The translations under genes and the position numbers were made by a program. The notes under the pieces were generated by a model. It was not told where the DNA came from. It saw only the letters and a program-made list of their open reading frames with translations, and did no database searches. From NCBI GenBank assembly GCA_963840785.1, contig CAWJAF010000008.1, forward strand, positions 77,277 to 141,276: DNA of 64,000 bases, written 5' to 3'. This DNA comes from JALYOK01 sp963840785. GTDB lineage: Bacteria; Pseudomonadota; Gammaproteobacteria; Burkholderiales; JALYOK01. How positions within the stretch are numbered: the stretch's first letter is position 1; the number at the start of each line of letters is the position of its first letter. Positions 55,173-63,508 of this stretch are shown here, one piece after another.

Positions 55173-55658
55173 ATGCAGCCGTTTCGTCTCGAGGCTCCTT
55201 ACGTCCCCGGTGAAGGGGCGCGAACGCTGCAGCTCCTCCTTGCCGGTACGTTGGTGGTGAGTGGCATCGCACTGGCGCTCAACCGTGCATCGCTCACCCC
55301 GCTTTCATTGGTAGTTGCAGGCGTCCTGCTCTTCGCGTGGCTCATGCACCGTCACCCACGCTACGAATACTTCACCATGCTCAGCATCAGTGGGAACGGT
55401 ATTGAATATGCGCGCGAGCAAAGGCCTAACTCGCCAAAGACCCACCTGAATTGGGGGGAGGTAAAGTCAGTCTCGGCACGCCTCGCATCACAGGGCGAAG
55501 AGATTCAGGGACTTGAAATAGTCTCCCTGCGTTACGGAAACAAAGGAGTTCCTATCCTTCTTCCCCTCGGCACCGAGGCAGAATGCAAGGCAGCCCTAGA
55601 GGCCGCAGAGAGCTTTTTCGCAATGCATCGCGGCACGGTGTCTGGCAATGCGGGCTAA
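55173..55658 (+). CDS. Cassette 5: membrane-anchored hypothetical protein (PH-like domain)
   Basis: 161 aa. Two hydrophobic segments (LQLLLAGTLVVSGIALAL, PLSLVVAGVLLFAWLMH) followed by a cytoplasmic-type beta-rich domain (YEYFTMLSISGNGIEYAREQ...LNWGEVKSVSARL) that reads like a bacterial PH domain. The TAA stop lies within attC5, as is typical for cassette genes. Confidence 0.65.
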   Translation: MQPFRLEAPYVPGEGARTLQLLLAGTLVVSGIALALNRASLTPLSLVVAGVLLFAWLMHRHPRYEYFTMLSISGNGIEYAREQRPNSPKTHLNWGEVKSVSARLASQGEEIQGLEIVSLRYGNKGVPILLPLGTEAECKAALEAAESFFAMHRGTVSGNAG

Positions 55659-55724
55659 CCATTCGGTCAAGCCGACGCACTCCGGCCTGCGGCCTCCGCG
55701 CGCGGCTTACCTCAAACGTTAGGC
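55653..55724 (+). other. attC5
   Basis: GGCTAAC (55653-55659) to GTTAGGC (55718-55724) with AAGCCG...CGGCTT arms. Core TAACCA, unoccupied. Confidence 0.82.
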
Positions 55725-55728
55725 ATCA

Positions 55729-56040
55729 ATGGAAAACAGTTTCGAAATTAATTCGGTTTTAGTTCGTGAACGCATACGGCATGTCGCGTTATCGGAAGCT
55801 GGTTTATCCGAGGCTGTAGCTAACGATGTTGCTTTTCACATGACCGACTGGCTTAAAGACCTTGAAGCGTTTTATTCTTTCTGTGTTTCTCCACAGGGTG
55901 TGCCTGATGAAACTGTTAGCGATCTCCTAATAAGGTTTCTTGTCCACGTACCTAACCATCTTGCTGCGGCTTCGAAATTGTACATGGACATCCCAGTTAC
56001 AGATGTCTTCAATGTTGGTTCAACATCCGAAAGTCAGTAA
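55729..56040 (+). CDS. Cassette 6: hypothetical protein
   Basis: 103 aa, helical: EINSVLVRERIRHVALSEAGLSEAVANDVAFHMTDWLKDLEAF... ending VTDVFNVGSTSESQ. Starts four bases after attC5. It resembles small cassette-encoded helical proteins with no assigned family. The 110 bases after it carry no further gene. Confidence 0.6.
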   Translation: MENSFEINSVLVRERIRHVALSEAGLSEAVANDVAFHMTDWLKDLEAFYSFCVSPQGVPDETVSDLLIRFLVHVPNHLAAASKLYMDIPVTDVFNVGSTSESQ

Positions 56041-56152
56041 TATGTGTTTTAAGCGAAATAAATTCCGCAGGTTTTTTTCCTCTTTGTCGTTTAGTAGTGT
56101 GTGATTTTTCTTCTTGGGCTTAAGAGCTTATGTTTTGTAAAACCAAATTTCG

Positions 56153-56275
56153 GCCTAACACGTCAGTCAAAGGGACGCGCCGGACGCGGGCGTTTGTTAA
56201 CCTTAGTTGTTTTTTCGGGTTCGCAGGCTTTGTTAACCTTTGCCACCCGGCGCGCCCCTTACTTTTACGTTAGGT
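56153..56275 (+). other. attC6 (long)
   Basis: GCCTAAC (56153-56159) to GTTAGGT (56269-56275), 123 bp, with a GGGACGCGCCGG/CCGGCGCGCCCC stem and a long T-rich loop containing two GTTAACC repeats. Core followed by ACG, unoccupied. Confidence 0.8.
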
Positions 56276-56282
56276 ATTTGCT

Positions 56283-56903
56283 ATGCCCGCAACTCGTTGG
56301 CAACTGGCGCTCCGCGAGAGTCAAGCTCCTGTAACTCAGGCTCTTAAGAAGTAGGGTTTCAGAAAAATTGGCAACTACTACAATCGAACCGTTCAAGATG
56401 GCCTAATCCAAGTTGTTGGCTTCCAATCTGGGCAAGCTGTCTCCAGCCTTCACGGAAACTTCACGGTTAATCTCGGCGTATATGTGCCGTGCATCGCTGA
56501 AATTGAGGGCAACACAGCCGCCGGCCGCTGCATCACGGATGCCTATTGCGAAATTCGCTCTCGCCTAAGTAGTGTGGCAAATATGGGGCGCGATAAGTGG
56601 TGGCCACTAGATGAATCTGCTTCTCAAACGGGAAAGCTAATTGCCAACGCTCTCTTGAGTCACGGCGTGCCATTTCTTGATCAATATGCGAGCAAATCCG
56701 AAATCGTCGATCACTTTAACAGCGACGGCTCGCTTCCCTTCCATAACCCCGCACGTAGCATGCTTGCGGTTGCGATAATTCAGTGGTCCGTTGGTGCAAC
56801 TACCGAGTCCCTGAGCATGTTTGAAAAGGCATGCATGGAGCCATCTAACAATTCCCGCTTTCCGGAATACGTCAAGAAGATCAAACAGCGATGCTACGTA
56901 TAA
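56283..56903 (+). pseudogene. Cassette 7: DUF4304-family protein with internal amber codon
   Basis: Frame from ATG 56283 reads MPATRWQLALRESQAPVTQALKK, TAG at 56352, then GFRKIGNYYNRT...FTVNLGVYVPCIAEIEG and onward to 56903 without further breaks. The pattern TRWQLALRE...GFRK...FTVNLGVYVP is DUF4304. The upstream 23 codons belong to the same domain, so the amber is a true interruption (mutation or error). The downstream start at 56484 would drop the conserved N-terminal part. Confidence 0.7.
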
Positions 56904-56910
56904 AAATACC

Positions 56911-58608
56911 TCTTAAGAAACACCTCCAAATTGGTTAATTGCAAACGAGCGTTTCACGAAGGTTGTTCATCCATGACGAGTTTCATGCCGAGCTTTTCAG
57001 CGCGCTTAGCCAATTGATGCAGTACGCGTTCACGGTAGCGTTCTTCGTAGTAGTCTTGGCCTTGATCGGTATAGGCTTGGCCTTTAGTCAGCATGGCGTA
57101 GATCAATCGCGCCAGCTTGTGAGCGGCGGCCGCGACTGCTTTGGGTTTATCCATGCGTGAGCACAATCGACGGAAATATGCACCGAGCGCCGATTGGCTG
57201 CTACGCAGTGCCGCGGCCGCCAAGCGCAGCGCCTGGGCGGCGCGATTGGCGCAACGCTTGGTTTTGCCCGATAGCACCTTGCCACCGGTGATTCGGGTGC
57301 CCGGACACAGCCCCATCCACGAAGCGAAATGCTTGTCGGTCGGAAATCGTGACAGGTCAGCGCCGACTTCGGAGACTACCGCCAGCGCAGTGGTGACATC
57401 GATACCGTCAATACGCGTCAGATCCACACCGCACATCTTGAATAGTTGCGTGCGCAAATCGAACTTCGGCGCATTGCGCGCACGGCTGCGCTTTTTGCCC
57501 TTGGCCGGTTCGCCGTCGTGAGCCTGCAGGCGTTGCAATTGCTGCTCGATCTGAGTGTCGCATTCGGCCAATTGCGTACCGTAAAAGTCAAACAGAGCCA
57601 GGGCTTGCTTGAGCGCAAACAGGTGCTCGCCGCGCCAGTTGCCTTGCAGGCTTTTGGCAATCTCGTCCACGCTGGCGTGGATACGCACGTTCTTCATCGC
57701 AGCCAACGCCCGCCCATCCCGTTCACCGGAGACGATCGCGCGCAATATCTTCTGGCCGGTCTCGCCCACGACATCGGAGATGACGTTAGCCAATTGGATG
57801 TTCATCTGCGTGAGGGCCTTTTGCATGTGCTGCACGTGGCGCGCCTGGCTTTTGAGCAGCATCTCACGTTGGCGCGACAGCGCGCGCAGTGCACACACCT
57901 CGTCGGTTGGGCGAAATGCGCCGCGCAGCAGGCCATAGCTCATGAGTTGCTGCAGCCATTGGCAGTCCAACACGTCGGACTTGCGGCCCGAAACATTCTT
58001 CACATGCCGCGCGTTCACCAACAGCACAGTGAAACCACGGGCATCGAGCAGTTCATACAAAGGTATCCAGTACACGCCGGTGGACTCCATCGCGACCGTA
58101 TCGACGCCGCACCCGTCCAGCCAGTCGGCCAGACGCTCCAGGTCGGCGGTAAAACTCGGGAACTCGCGCACCGACTCTTCGTCGCGATCCGGAGGCACCG
58201 CAACAAAATGAGAAGCGCTTCCAATGTCGATACCGGCGGCATTGGGATGAGTCAGGCTCAAGGCCTGTTGGGACTTCGGGAACTTCAAATTCAGCGGCCG
58301 ATTGCGTTGTGTCATGGCTTGCTCCATCATTCGTTGTGGAATGCGGCGCCGGATCGGGTACGTCGTCTTGCTCACTCTCTTAAACGGGATATCGGTACGC
58401 TGGCCTATCGCCAGCACATCGATTCACCAATGTCGATGACGTCACCCATGACCACGCTAACCCGCGGGCAATGTGCACCATTGCTACATCGGTCTTCCCC
58501 AGCGCCGCATTCCACTTTGCCACAGCGCCGCATAAATACCAGCGCTGCCACCAGCAACTACCCTGTGTTTCTTCGGCGCGATTTGCGGCAGCAGGCCGAT
58601 TACTTCGC
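56911..58608 (-). mobile_element. IS110-family element, copy 3 (in attC7)
   Basis: Same 1,698-bp unit and orientation; joined flanks give ATACCTAACCC. Inserted just after the stop of the DUF4304 gene. Confidence 0.9.
56954..58315 (-). CDS. IS110-family transposase, copy 3
   Basis: 453 aa, identical in translation to copies 1 and 2, start at 58315. Confidence 0.92.
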   Translation of the reverse strand: MTQRNRPLNLKFPKSQQALSLTHPNAAGIDIGSASHFVAVPPDRDEESVREFPSFTADLERLADWLDGCGVDTVAMESTGVYWIPLYELLDARGFTVLLVNARHVKNVSGRKSDVLDCQWLQQLMSYGLLRGAFRPTDEVCALRALSRQREMLLKSQARHVQHMQKALTQMNIQLANVISDVVGETGQKILRAIVSGERDGRALAAMKNVRIHASVDEIAKSLQGNWRGEHLFALKQALALFDFYGTQLAECDTQIEQQLQRLQAHDGEPAKGKKRSRARNAPKFDLRTQLFKMCGVDLTRIDGIDVTTALAVVSEVGADLSRFPTDKHFASWMGLCPGTRITGGKVLSGKTKRCANRAAQALRLAAAALRSSQSALGAYFRRLCSRMDKPKAVAAAAHKLARLIYAMLTKGQAYTDQGQDYYEERYRERVLHQLAKRAEKLGMKLVMDEQPS

Positions 58609-58692
58609 TAACCCGGCGCTCAACCTCGCTCCCTTTGGTCGCTGGACGCTGCGCGATAAAGCTGCGCAGCGCCGGTTGGCTCTACGTTAGGG
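58609..58692 (+). other. attC7, 3' portion (split by IS copy 3)
   Basis: TAACCC at the junction, ~60 bases with GCGCTGCGCGATAAAGCTGCGCAGCGC-type palindrome, and GTTAGGG at 58686-58692. Confidence 0.75.
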
Positions 58693-58717
58693 CGCACAAC
58701 CAAGTCTGGACACCACG

Positions 58718-59185
58718 ATGAAGCGCTTTGTCTGGGACACCTCCGCTCTCGTCAACATCAAAGAGCCAAATGAGCAGGGCTACTCACCTGGTCATAGCCT
58801 CTTCAAAGACTTGTCCGACGGCATCATTCAAGGTCCGTACCAAAACATCTTTCCTGCGATTTGCGTCTTCGAAATTGACGCATCGGTTTCAAGGAAGCAT
58901 CGCGAGGGCAAGAAGATCCTGCGAGAGTTCTACATCGTGAACGAGCACTCGATCGTCTATCCAGTTGACAGTCAACTCATCACCCGTTCCGCAGAGGTTA
59001 CGGTTAAGCCAGGCTTCTCCGAGTTGCGCGGAGCAGACCTCGTGTTTGCGTGCATCGCCTACCTCGAAGATGCCTTCTTGATCACGATGGACAACCACTT
59101 CAGTCGAGTCACTGCCGACGTCAAGGTAATCGACCTCAATCTAAGCCGCACGGCTCCGGAGTACCGCCGTCAGTTTGGCCTGTAA
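58718..59185 (+). CDS. Cassette 8: PIN-domain protein (VapC-like)
   Basis: 155 aa. MKRFVWDTSALVNIKEP has the first PIN acidic residue (Asp), CVFEID the second, and LRGADLVFACIAYLEDAFLITMDNHF the third/fourth. Probably an RNase toxin, but no antitoxin gene precedes it in its cassette, which is unusual; the partner may be elsewhere or the protein may not be toxic. Confidence 0.78.
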   Translation: MKRFVWDTSALVNIKEPNEQGYSPGHSLFKDLSDGIIQGPYQNIFPAICVFEIDASVSRKHREGKKILREFYIVNEHSIVYPVDSQLITRSAEVTVKPGFSELRGADLVFACIAYLEDAFLITMDNHFSRVTADVKVIDLNLSRTAPEYRRQFGL

Positions 59186-59206
59186 GCCGCCGGCCCGAAG
59201 AGTGCG

Positions 59207-59333
59207 CCCTAACCCTTCGCTCGAGCCGACTCGCACCGGCATGGCACTTGGCCCGCGAGGCCGTGCCGTTCTATCATCGGCCTCGCGGGCCAAGCGCCAC
59301 GCCGGCGCTCGCGGCTCAGCTCAAACGTTAGAG
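59207..59333 (+). other. attC8 (long)
   Basis: CCCTAAC (59207-59213) to GTTAGAG (59327-59333), 127 bp, with CTTGGCCCGCGAGGCCG/CGGCCTCGCGGGCCAAG long stem. Its core is TAACCC, the type targeted by the IS, yet it is unoccupied. Confidence 0.82.
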
Positions 59334-59338
59334 CCCAC

Positions 59339-59659
59339 ATGCGAGAGTCACAGCTCGGGTTCGAGTACACATGGGCTGATCTCCAACCCATTCGCGCATT
59401 GGCAATCACAGTGTTTGGCACGCAGATTGTTGGCGCGGGTCTCGGCCTGTTCTTTGCGCATCACGGTGACTGGTTCCTCCGGCTGTGGTTCGGCGGAGCA
59501 ATCGCAACGTTCCCGGCCTTTGTCGTCGGTGCAACCGTTCAATCGCGGCTGCGGCCAGGCAGCCTAGGTGAAAACCTAGTCATAGTTCGGCGGATCGGCT
59601 TTATCGCAGGCATCCTGTCATTGGTGGCGGTCTTCATGCCAGAGTTGGGGTTCAAGTAG
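59339..59659 (+). CDS. Cassette 9: small membrane protein
   Basis: 106 aa with three hydrophobic segments (ALAITVFGTQIVGAGLGLFF, WFGGAIATFPAFVVGATV, IGFIAGILSLVAVFMPELG). No family recognised. Starts five bases after attC8. Confidence 0.6.
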   Translation: MRESQLGFEYTWADLQPIRALAITVFGTQIVGAGLGLFFAHHGDWFLRLWFGGAIATFPAFVVGATVQSRLRPGSLGENLVIVRRIGFIAGILSLVAVFMPELGFK

Positions 59660-59666
59660 TGGGCTC

Positions 59667-61365
59667 TCTTAAGAAACACCTCCCAATTGGTTAATTGCAA
59701 ACGAGCGTTTCACGAAGGTTGTTCATCCATGACGAGTTTCATGCCGAGCTTTTCAGCGCGCTTAGCCAATTGATGCAGTACGCGTTCACGGTAGCGTTCT
59801 TCGTAGTAGTCTTGGCCTTGATCGGTATAGGCTTGGCCTTTAGTCAGCATGGCGTAGATCAATCGCGCCAGCTTGTGAGCGGCGGCCGCGACTGCTTTGG
59901 GTTTATCCATGCGTGAGCACAATCGACGGAAATATGCACCGAGCGCCGATTGGCTGCTACGCAGTGCCGCGGCCGCCAAGCGCAGCGCCTGGGCGGCGCG
60001 ATTGGCGCAACGCTTGGTTTTGCCCGATAGCACCTTGCCACCGGTGATTCGGGTGCCCGGACACAGCCCCATCCACGAAGCGAAGTGCTTGTCGGTCGGA
60101 AATCGTGACAGGTCAGCGCCGACTTCGGAGACTACCGCCAGCGCAGTGGTGACATCGATACCGTCAATACGCGTCAGATCCACACCACACATCTTGAATA
60201 GTTGCGTGCGCAAATCGAACTTCGGTGCATTGCGCACACGGCTGCGCTTTTTGCCCTTGGCCGGTTCGCCGTCGTAAGCCTGCAGGCGTTGCAATTGCTG
60301 CTCGATCTGAGTGTCGCATTCGGCCAATTGCGTACCGTAAAAGTCAAACAGAGCCAGGGCTTGCTTGAGCGCAAACAGGTGCTCGCCGCGCCAGCTGCCT
60401 TGCAGGCTTTTGGCAATCTCGTCCACGCTGGCGTGGATACGCACGTTCTTCATCGCAGCCAACGCCCGCCCATCCCGTTCACCGGAGACGATCGCGCGCA
60501 ATATCTTCTGGCCGGTCTCGCCCACGACATCGGAGATGACGTTAGCCAATTGGATGTTCATCTGCGTGAGGGCCTTTTGCATGTGCTGCACGTGGCGCGC
60601 CTGGCTTTTGAGCAGCATCTCACGCCGGCGCGACGGCGCACGCAGTGCGCACACCTCGTCGGTTGGGCGAAATGCACCGCGCTAGCAGGCCATGGCTCAT
60701 GAGTTGTTGCAGCCATTGGCAGTCCAACACGTCGGACTTGCGGCCCGAGACATTCTTCACATGCCGCGCGTTCACCAACAGCACAGTAAAACCACGGGCA
60801 TCGAGCAGTTCATACAAAGGTATCCAGTACACGCCGGTGGACTCCATCGCGACCGTGTCGACGCCGCACCCGTCCAGCCAGTCGGCCAGACATTCCAGGT
60901 CGGCGGTAAAACTCGGGAACTCGCGCACCGAGGTGTTATCGCGATCGGGTGGCACCGCGACAAAATGAGAAGCGCTACCAATGTCGATGCCGGCGGCATT
61001 GGGATGAGTCAGGCTCAAGGCCTGTTGGAACTTCGGGAACTTCAAATTCAGCAATCGATTGCGTTGCGCCATGGCTTGCTCCATCATTCGTTGTGGAATG
61101 TGGTGCCGGATCGGGTACGTCGTCTTGCTCACTCTCTTAAACGGGATATCGGTACGTCGGCCTATGGCCCGCGCATCGATTCACCAATGTCGATGACGTC
61201 ACCCATGACCACGCTAACCCGCGGGCAATGTGCGCCATTGCTGCATCGGTCTTCCCGAGCGCCGCATTCCACTTTGCCACAGCGCCGCATAAATACCACC
61301 GCTGCCACCCGCAACTACCCTGTGTTTCTTCGGCGCGATTTGCGGCAGCAGGCCGATTACTTCGC
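59667..61365 (-). mobile_element. IS110-family element, copy 4, diverged and frameshifted (in attC9)
   Basis: 1,699 bp, one base longer than copies 1-3 because of an extra T near 60681. It has many substitutions, both in the coding part and in the 5' non-coding part. Ends and orientation match the others. It shares the CTCCCAATTGG variant with the truncated end at 63427, so it comes from an older sub-lineage. Confidence 0.88.
59710..61072 (-). pseudogene. IS110-family transposase, copy 4, frameshifted
   Basis: N-terminal part (from ATG 61072) is in one frame to about 60620, C-terminal part in the next from 60654 to 59710. The extra base at ~60681 (CGCGCTAGCAGG versus CGCGCAGCAGG in the other copies) explains the break. 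DEDD and Ser motifs are still readable but not in one protein. Confidence 0.88.
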
Positions 61366-61440
61366 TAACCCCTCGCTCAAGCGGAGCGCCAATGGCAGGC
61401 CACCAGGCCCGGGCCTTTTTTCTACATTCTTGTTATGGGC
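61366..61440 (+). other. attC9 remnant, 3' half not recognisable
   Basis: Starts TAACCCCTCGCTCAAGCGGAGCGCC like a normal attC, but no complementary GGCGCTCCGCTT or GTTRRRY core follows; the nearest is GTTATGG at 61432. The site looks truncated, so the following cassette may not be excisable. Confidence 0.5.
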
Positions 61441-61491
61441 ACATCTTAGAACACTTGATTTTTTGTGCGATAAAGGTATATTTTATATACC

Positions 61492-61755
61492 ATGATAACG
61501 TTTGAATTCGATGAAGTTAAAAGCCAGGCAAACCTTCTGAAACATGGTATTGACTTTGTTGATACACAGGCATTATGGAATGACCCAAGCCTATTGGAAG
61601 TTCCTGCGAAAATAGAAGACGAACCGCGTTACGTCATGATCGGGCTGATCAGCGAAAAACACTGGTCGGCAGTTATCACGTATAGAGGTTCAAATGTTCG
61701 ACTGATTTCTGTTCGTCGCTCACGCACCGAGGAGGTTGCACTATATGAAAGCTAA
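61492..61755 (+). CDS. brnT: Cassette 10: BrnT-family toxin
   Basis: 87 aa, MITFEFDEVKSQANLLKHGIDFVDTQALW and the C-terminus VRLISVRRSRTEEVALYE are the BrnT signatures. RNase toxin. Overlaps its antitoxin gene by 11 bases. An AT-rich promoter-like segment precedes it, so it may have its own promoter. Confidence 0.85.
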   Translation: MITFEFDEVKSQANLLKHGIDFVDTQALWNDPSLLEVPAKIEDEPRYVMIGLISEKHWSAVITYRGSNVRLISVRRSRTEEVALYES

Positions 61756-61996
61756 AGATTTTGAAAAACAGTTTGACAAGGGTATTGATATCACCGCTTC
61801 GCTGGACTTGTCAAAGGCAAAGCGCATATTACAAGAACAAAAACGTGTCAATGTCGATTTTCCAACGTGGATGATCGAGTCCCTAGACCGCGAAGCTGGA
61901 AAGCTTGGTGTTACTAGGCAATCCATCATTAAAGTATGGCTTGCTGAGCGGCTAGAAAAATCTGCTCTAACTCATCCATCAAGCCGGACGCGCTGA
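61745..61996 (+). CDS. brnA: Cassette 10: BrnA-family antitoxin
   Basis: 83 aa from the ATG at 61745, after GGAGG. LDLSKAKRILQEQKRVNVDFPTWMIESLDREAGKLGVTRQSIIKVWLAERL is the ribbon-helix-helix antitoxin part; the last 8 residues read into attC10. Addiction modules in cassettes are known to stabilise sedentary integron arrays. Confidence 0.82.
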   Translation: MKAKDFEKQFDKGIDITASLDLSKAKRILQEQKRVNVDFPTWMIESLDREAGKLGVTRQSIIKVWLAERLEKSALTHPSSRTR

Positions 61997-62024
61997 AGCG
62001 CGCCGCTTATGTCAAACGTTAGGC
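61965..62024 (+). other. attC10
   Basis: CTCTAAC (61965-61971) to GTTAGGC (62018-62024) with AAGCcGGaCGCGCtgaaGCGCGCCGCTT arms. Core followed by TCA, unoccupied. Confidence 0.8.
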
Positions 62025-62138
62025 CTCATATAAATCACCGGTGGTGCACCACGACCCAGAACAGCCAAACCGCCCATCGCCTGTGGCAACGCTACGGTGC
62101 TGCCGAAATCAAGTTAATCGAATGGTCGAGGTAAGCGC

Positions 62139-62537
62139 GTGAACAGAAATCTGATAAGGAATGGACTCATTGCGGCTGGTTTCATGAACATCGGGGGTGT
62201 TCTTCTGTTTTCTCGTGCATTCACCAATGTTGCGATTAACAGCGCTGATCCGGTAGTGATGTCGAACTTTGGCCTTCTAATGATAGCGGTATGGGGCTTA
62301 GCTTACTTAGGCGCTGCGGCCATTTCCTCAAACATCAAATGGTTAGTTGGTGCGTTTGCGTTAGAAAAGCTCGTCTATGTTGTGGTTTGGTTTAGGTGGC
62401 TCTCAGAGAATAGCCTCGCACAGCTTTATTCCAAGGACTTCTTTGCCGGTGTGTTCTACAGTATCTACGGTGCAAATGATCTCGTGTTTATGTTGTTCTT
62501 TGCGTGGGTATTTTTTCTGCAGCGTCCACGCGAGTAG
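62139..62537 (+). CDS. Cassette 11: integral membrane protein
   Basis: 132 aa, four membrane segments (LIAAGFMNIGGVLLFS, NFGLLMIAVWGLAYLGAAA, WLVGAFALEKLVYVVVWFRW, DLVFMLFFAWVFFLQ). No assigned function. The 110 bases before it contain only a GGTGGTGCACCAC palindrome. Confidence 0.65.
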   Translation: MNRNLIRNGLIAAGFMNIGGVLLFSRAFTNVAINSADPVVMSNFGLLMIAVWGLAYLGAAAISSNIKWLVGAFALEKLVYVVVWFRWLSENSLAQLYSKDFFAGVFYSIYGANDLVFMLFFAWVFFLQRPRE

Positions 62538-62601
62538 GCGTGGACAATTGCTGGGGCTTTTCATGCAGCCTTTGCGTGGTATCGGGTTTACCCGCAATGA
62601 G

Positions 62602-62660
62602 GCCCAACCCCTCGCTCAAGCGGAGCGCTGTTGCATCCGCTGCCGTTGTCGAGGTAAGAT
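62602..62660 (+). other. attC11 remnant
   Basis: GCCCAAC followed by CCCTCGCTCAAGCGGAGCGC, very like the start of attC9, but the distal half lacks a GTTRRRY core; only TCCGCTGCCGTTG remains. Probably truncated. Confidence 0.45.
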
Positions 62661-62692
62661 TCCTACTTCGCATTCCTACTTTGGGACACCTC

Positions 62693-62980
62693 ATGCAGGT
62701 CACTGAAAAAGGTCAAGTCACCATCCCCAAACACATCCGCGTCGCGGCAGGAGTCGCTCCTGGCAGCGAGGTGTCGTTCAGCCTGGAAGGTAGCAAGATC
62801 GTGATTACGCCGGTTGGAACTGGTGTGAAGGACGACCGCCGCGCGAAGCTACGCGCCGCCGCGGCCCGTGTCCGACGTAGCCTGAGCCCAGATTTCAGGC
62901 AACTCGGCGCTGACGAGATCATGGCCTTCCTTCGCGGCGGTGAGGTCGCCCCAGCCGCTTCGCGACGTGGCCGCCGCTAG
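62693..62980 (+). CDS. AbrB/VapB-type antitoxin
   Basis: 95 aa from the ATG at 62693. MQVTEKGQVTIPKHIRVAAGVAPGSEVSFSLEGSKIVI is the AbrB swapped-hairpin DNA-binding domain; a basic helical tail follows. Overlaps the PIN-domain gene. Confidence 0.85.
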   Translation: MQVTEKGQVTIPKHIRVAAGVAPGSEVSFSLEGSKIVITPVGTGVKDDRRAKLRAAAARVRRSLSPDFRQLGADEIMAFLRGGEVAPAASRRGRR

Positions 62981-63404
62981 TCTCGCGAACTACGATGGTA
63001 GCGCTGGGACGCTGGTAGATACCAACATCTGGGTTGACTGCATCGACGCGGCCAGCCCTTGGCATGAGTGGGCCGTTGAGCAACTTCAAAGACACAGCGA
63101 ACGATCCCCGCTGCATGTAAACCTGATCATCTACACCGAGCTATTGGTTCCCGGACCGAACGTCGATGCTCTAGACGAACTGCTAAGCGTGTATGACACC
63201 CTGCGCAGCCCGCTCCCGTGGGCATGTGCATCGTTGACCGCCATGGCATTTGCCCCATACCGGCGCAGAGGAGGCTCGAAACTAAAGCCCATGCCAGACT
63301 TCTACATCGGCGCCCACGCGGCGGTGGCAAACTTGAGTGTGCTTACTCGCGATCCCGCTCCATACAAGAGCTACTTCCCACGTCTGGTGCTAGTCGCGCC
63401 ATGA
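62967..63404 (+). CDS. VapC-type PIN-domain toxin
   Basis: About 145 aa from the GTG at 62967 (a GTG at 62940 is possible; the start is not settled). PIN residues: Asp in LVDTNIWVDC, Glu in IYTELL, Asp in PMPDFYIGAHAAV and LTRDPAPYKSYFP. Site-specific RNase; its antitoxin gene is upstream and overlaps it. The module ends the recognisable array. Confidence 0.82.
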   Translation: MAAASLANYDGSAGTLVDTNIWVDCIDAASPWHEWAVEQLQRHSERSPLHVNLIIYTELLVPGPNVDALDELLSVYDTLRSPLPWACASLTAMAFAPYRRRGGSKLKPMPDFYIGAHAAVANLSVLTRDPAPYKSYFPRLVLVAP

Positions 63405-63426
63405 GATGTTCAGCTGCGTAGACGTA

Positions 63427-63473
63427 TCTTAAGAAACACCTCCCAATTGGTTAATTGCAAATGAGCGTGTCAC
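63427..63473 (+). mobile_element. IS110-family remnant (one end, 47 bp)
   Basis: TCTTAAGAAACACCTCCCAA through GAGCGTGTCAC matches the IS left end, then the sequence leaves the IS. The CTCCCAATTGG variant is shared with copy 4. The rest was lost, perhaps when the IS200-like element next to it entered. Confidence 0.8.
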
Positions 63474-63486
63474 TGCAATGAATAAC

Positions 63487-63506
63487 CCCGCAGCAAGCTG
63501 CGGGGT
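63487..63506 (+). repeat. Hairpin at the IS200-like element end
   Basis: Perfect 8-bp stem CCCCGCAG/CTGCGGGG with loop CAAG. IS200/IS605 elements have subterminal hairpins recognised by the Y1 transposase; it may also terminate transcription of the transposase gene. Confidence 0.7.
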
Positions 63507-63508
63507 AT

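Noticed and set aside
56341..56351. GCTCTTAAGAAG resembling the IS left end
   Set aside because: It lies in frame within the DUF4304 coding region (ALKK) and has no further IS sequence; coincidental.
49637..63500. CRISPR array
   Set aside because: The repeated GTTAGGC/GCCTAAC units are attC cores at irregular distances with genes between them, not direct repeats with short spacers. No cas genes are present.
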